A DNA stretch of 64,000 nucleotides from Lingula anatina. Taxonomy: Eukaryota; Brachiopoda; Lingulata; Lingulida; Lingulidae. Within the stretch, counting starts at the first letter, position 1; the number at the start of each line of letters is the position of its first letter. The position numbers were made by a program, and so were the translations under genes. Below the pieces are notes generated by a model that saw only the letters and a program-made list of their open reading frames with translations, did not search any database and was not told the DNA's origin. The DNA lies in contig NW_019776102.1 in the NCBI RefSeq assembly GCF_001039355.2, forward strand, positions 579,306 through 643,305, in the 5' to 3' direction. Positions 61,633 through 64,000 of this stretch are shown here, piece after piece.

Positions 61633-62466
61633 GTGAGGCAGTATATGACTGGTTATTAAAGCTTAAAGCACGTCAGATTGTCTAGAAATGTATCCGAACA
61701 TCTGCCGCCGGACGGGGAAGGATGGTCTAGACGTTTATAATTGTTTACGTCTGTGTGATTCAGTTAACGTGCAGGCACTCTTACCACTATTAAATTAGTT
61801 TTGGCGTAGTAGCTTTCTGTGAGGTGTTTTTCTGAGTCTTCTATCCTGCTTTTAAGACACAGAAAAGGACAATTAGACGTAAGAAAATTGTAGGAGCCTT
61901 ATCGTAAGATTTACAATAAAGAACAGGATCCTGAATAAATAATTGGATAAATCTTGGACGTAAATAATAACGAAATTCGTAATTTTGTCCATGAATGGAT
62001 CGATTGCAAATAAAGGAGAAATACGGTGACATTGATAAGCCGTGGTCAAATGACATGATTACCCATTTATAAAGAATGGCCACAGTAGAATTTGTTTATT
62101 TATTATCATTTATTAATTGACTAATTTTTGCTTCAGCAATATCAAGTGCATACTGTGAAATGCAAAATAAATAATATGTGTTAGAACTTTTTTGACTGAA
62201 ATACTCGATATTGAGGTAAAGAGGTAATGCATTCCCTAAGTAGCTAACTCCATGTTATGATAACTAGTGAATAATTATTTGGGCCTTCTCAGTTTAATTG
62301 TATACTTGAGCTTTAGACTGGTAGGTGTCCAATCTTCATCTTTGCACTGTTGGTTGAACTTGAGATGCTTGGCATGTTGGAGTAGAAAGTGTTCTTACAT
62401 TAAAAATATTAACATATATTGTGCTACATAAGAAATATAAACTAAAAGCCCTCAATATAATTCCAG
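61633..62466 (+). other. Intron 1 of the plus-strand gene
   Basis: Runs from the GTGAGG donor to the TTCCAG acceptor just before exon 2. AT-rich, nothing else visible. Confidence 0.45.
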
Positions 62467-62810
62467 TTTTTCCATTGAGTGGACACGGAAGGGCCATCAG
62501 TGCGTCGCCATGTCAGACAGTCAGCCACAGAGTGGTGGGGGCACCCCAGCTTCTTTGAGTAGTGTCAGTCCAAGCTCCTCTGCCACGCCCCCTGCCAGTG
62601 GCAATGCTATAGACCCCAACACCCAACAAGGACCAGTTCTGCCCCAGCAAGGCCTGGGTGTGGTCCAGCAGAATATGGGTGTGTCACAGGGAAACATCCC
62701 CCAGGGCCTGCCCCAGGGTATACAGGGGGTGCAGGTTGTTCCCAACCCTGCTGGGATGAGTCCGCAGTATGTTCAGTTCTATAATCAGCAGATGATGGCC
62801 CAAATACAGG
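62467..62810 (+). CDS. First coding exon of a Pro/Gln/Ser-rich protein (CDS from 62510)
   Basis: The exon follows acceptor TAATTCCAG and ends at CAGG|GTGAGA. Translation starts at the ATG at 62510 (context GTCGCCATGT, purine at -3), and 100 codons plus one base lie here. The peptide begins MSDSQPQSGGGTPASLSSVS and is Ser/Thr/Pro-rich to about residue 35, then Gln/Gly/Pro-rich (QQGPVLPQQGLG, QGNIPQGLPQG). It ends in a more ordered MSPQYVQFYNQQMMAQIQ stretch (residues 83-100) that could form a helix running into the next exon. Such N-termini occur in RNA-binding and translation or transcription scaffold proteins. An eIF4G-type factor crossed my mind, but no diagnostic domain is within the window, so I give no name. 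Confidence 0.8.
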
Positions 62811-62829
62811 GTGAGATGAAAGCACTTTA

Positions 62830-62861
<32 letters not shown>

Positions 62862-62979
62862 ATGATTAGAGGATTAATTTCAGTACTAGAAATCAATTTT
62901 TGGAGGCCAAAATTTATTAACAAATGTGGATGTGGTATTCTGAATGTGCCCAGAAATAGTTGCAATACTTTCCTTCCAG
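62811..62979 (+). other. Intron 2 of the plus-strand gene, with (TC)n
   Basis: A 169-base intron (GTGAGA...TTCCTTCCAG). A (TC)n microsatellite at 62831-62855 begins only 20 bases after the donor. Read-through of this intron would hit a stop within about 20 codons. Confidence 0.75.
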
Positions 62980-63128
62980 CATTCCAAGCTTTCCAGAATC
63001 TTCAGGCCATGAACAGACCTACTGGTATAGGACCAAAGTCTCCAGTAGGCCAGCCTCAACCATCTCCTACTGGGCTAGTGTCCCCAGTACGGGGAATACC
63101 TCCAGCATTTTTTACGACTACAACTATG
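62980..63128 (+). CDS. Second coding exon of the Pro/Gln/Ser-rich protein
   Basis: 149 nt following a strong polypyrimidine acceptor. Two bases complete an alanine codon with exon 2, and 49 codons follow before the donor ATG|GTAAAG. The frame continues as FQAFQNLQAMNRPTGIGPKS, then PVGQPQPSPTGLVSPVRG and IPPAFFTTTTM (residues 101-150 of the protein). The first part extends the possible helix; the rest is disordered with SP sites (KSP, PSP, VSP). The exon ends in phase 0. The protein continues beyond the window; a possible next acceptor at 63627 is not certain. Confidence 0.78.
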
Positions 63129-64000
63129 GTAAAGTATACAATATGTATATATGTACTGAAGCATGCTATTGTTAGTCAGTAGTAACCAGTTTGGTTTGCT
63201 TTGCTGATATGTGTTTTGGGGTGTGGGAAAACATGTCATTTCCTAGTAAACTTAATGCCATTCTTTGCACATCATCAAAGGGAAAAATCATTTGATTTTA
63301 TTGCTTTGTGTCACATGCTATTCTTTTACCAAATAAACTTTGCTGCTTTGAATGAATTAGATTGTATGTTCATTGTGAAGGGCTGTGTTGAAGCTTGTGT
63401 GACAATGACCATTTTTCACTCATATGATGCGCAGCAAGTTTACAACATTTTAGTTGGAAATGAAGGAAAATATGCACGCTCTGCATGTACGCATGTTTGC
63501 TTGGCATTCAGTCACACACAAACACACACTCACACACCCTTCAACCAGACTACAAGACTTGGTTATCAAACAGAATATTGCATCAATTCTCTGTGTCATT
63601 GTACTTTTCCTTCTCCCTTGTCGTCAGATTTATTATGGTGGCCTCTCTTCATTAAAGCCTCTCCATCGCCCTAAATTTTGGTGTCCAACTAATTATTGCC
63701 ATCTGCCCTTCAGCCTTAGTATTACAACAGTGACTCTTGTGCTAAATACTTACATAAGTTCTCAATCACCCTGAGTTTCTGAGTCCTGATTGTAATCTGT
63801 TTTTTATGCCAGTGTACACTCACTGTGAATGCTAAACTGAAATTGGCACCTCTTTTCTGCTTATTTATCTGGCTTGACAGTCATTTTATGTGACTAATTG
63901 TTGGTAACAGGTATAGGACGTCTAGGCTCACTTTTATTTGGTTAGAAAATGTTTTATGTTAGAAGCTTATTGTTTAGCTTTTTATGGTAAATTAGTATAA
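63129..64000 (+). other. Intron 3 of the plus-strand gene (incomplete)
   Basis: Begins with GTAAAG. A very strong acceptor (CCTTCTCCCTTGTCGTCAG) ends at 63627 and is followed by an in-frame open stretch reading IYYGGLSSLKPLHRPKFW. The nearest donor-like GT (63681) is poor and the frame stops at 63774, so I do not call an exon. CA-rich low-complexity sequence occurs at 63513-63537. Confidence 0.45.

Noticed and set aside
63201-63674. 157-codon plus-strand open frame inside intron 3
   Set aside because: Cys/Leu/His-rich with a CA-repeat section, no homology, and it lies in the intron of a well-supported gene. Probably chance.
63628-63680. Possible third coding exon of the plus-strand gene after a very strong acceptor
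   Set aside because: The acceptor is excellent and the frame is open (IYYGGLSSL), but the only nearby donor is poor, so the exon end cannot be supported.

Overview
The window is AT-rich eukaryotic nuclear DNA. It has small exons with GT-AG introns, long introns, many microsatellites and several families of non-autonomous repeats. There are no bacterial features (no operons, no ribosome-binding sites), no tRNA or rRNA that I could recognise, and no viral genes. The gene content is metazoan. The AT-rich composition, and a repeat with an internal ~145 bp tandem array closed by a terminal hairpin (the layout of the 'pearl' elements known from oysters), point to a marine invertebrate, perhaps a bivalve mollusc. 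The species call is inference only.

Layout. (1) About 1-1,200: a patch rich in ACGT motifs and a possible last exon of a plus-strand gene that would begin left of the window. (2) 2,628-7,135: five minus-strand exons with clean splice sites and matching phases. They encode the transmembrane segment and whole cytoplasmic tail of an alpha/epsilon-sarcoglycan, a type I membrane protein of the dystrophin-glycoprotein complex. (3) 7,136-61,400: about 54 kb in which I recognise no complete gene. It should contain at least part of the sarcoglycan's upstream introns and extracellular exons, but I could not identify any extracellular exon. It holds four isolated exon-like segments of unknown identity on the minus strand, three copies of a Harbinger-like MITE, a partly duplicated Helentron/pearl-like element, a 165 bp tandem array, a fold-back repeat cluster, a 50-53.6 kb repeat complex and many simple repeats. 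(4) 61,400-64,000: promoter-like sequence, a non-coding first exon and the first two coding exons of a plus-strand gene whose product starts with 150 residues of Pro/Gln/Ser-rich, probably disordered sequence. This gene runs off the right edge.

The best-supported biology is the sarcoglycan tail. Its membrane-proximal part matches the conserved alpha/epsilon-sarcoglycan tail, but a separate 81-nt exon carries two PPxY motifs (PPPY and PPVY). These resemble the dystroglycan motif that binds the dystrophin WW domain. The three internal tail exons all have the same phase at both ends, so each could be skipped without a frameshift. I did not find a convincing new multi-gene system.

Three isolated N bases (27088, 41158, 54339) mark draft-assembly joins. 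The first two lie at repeat junctions and should not be over-interpreted.
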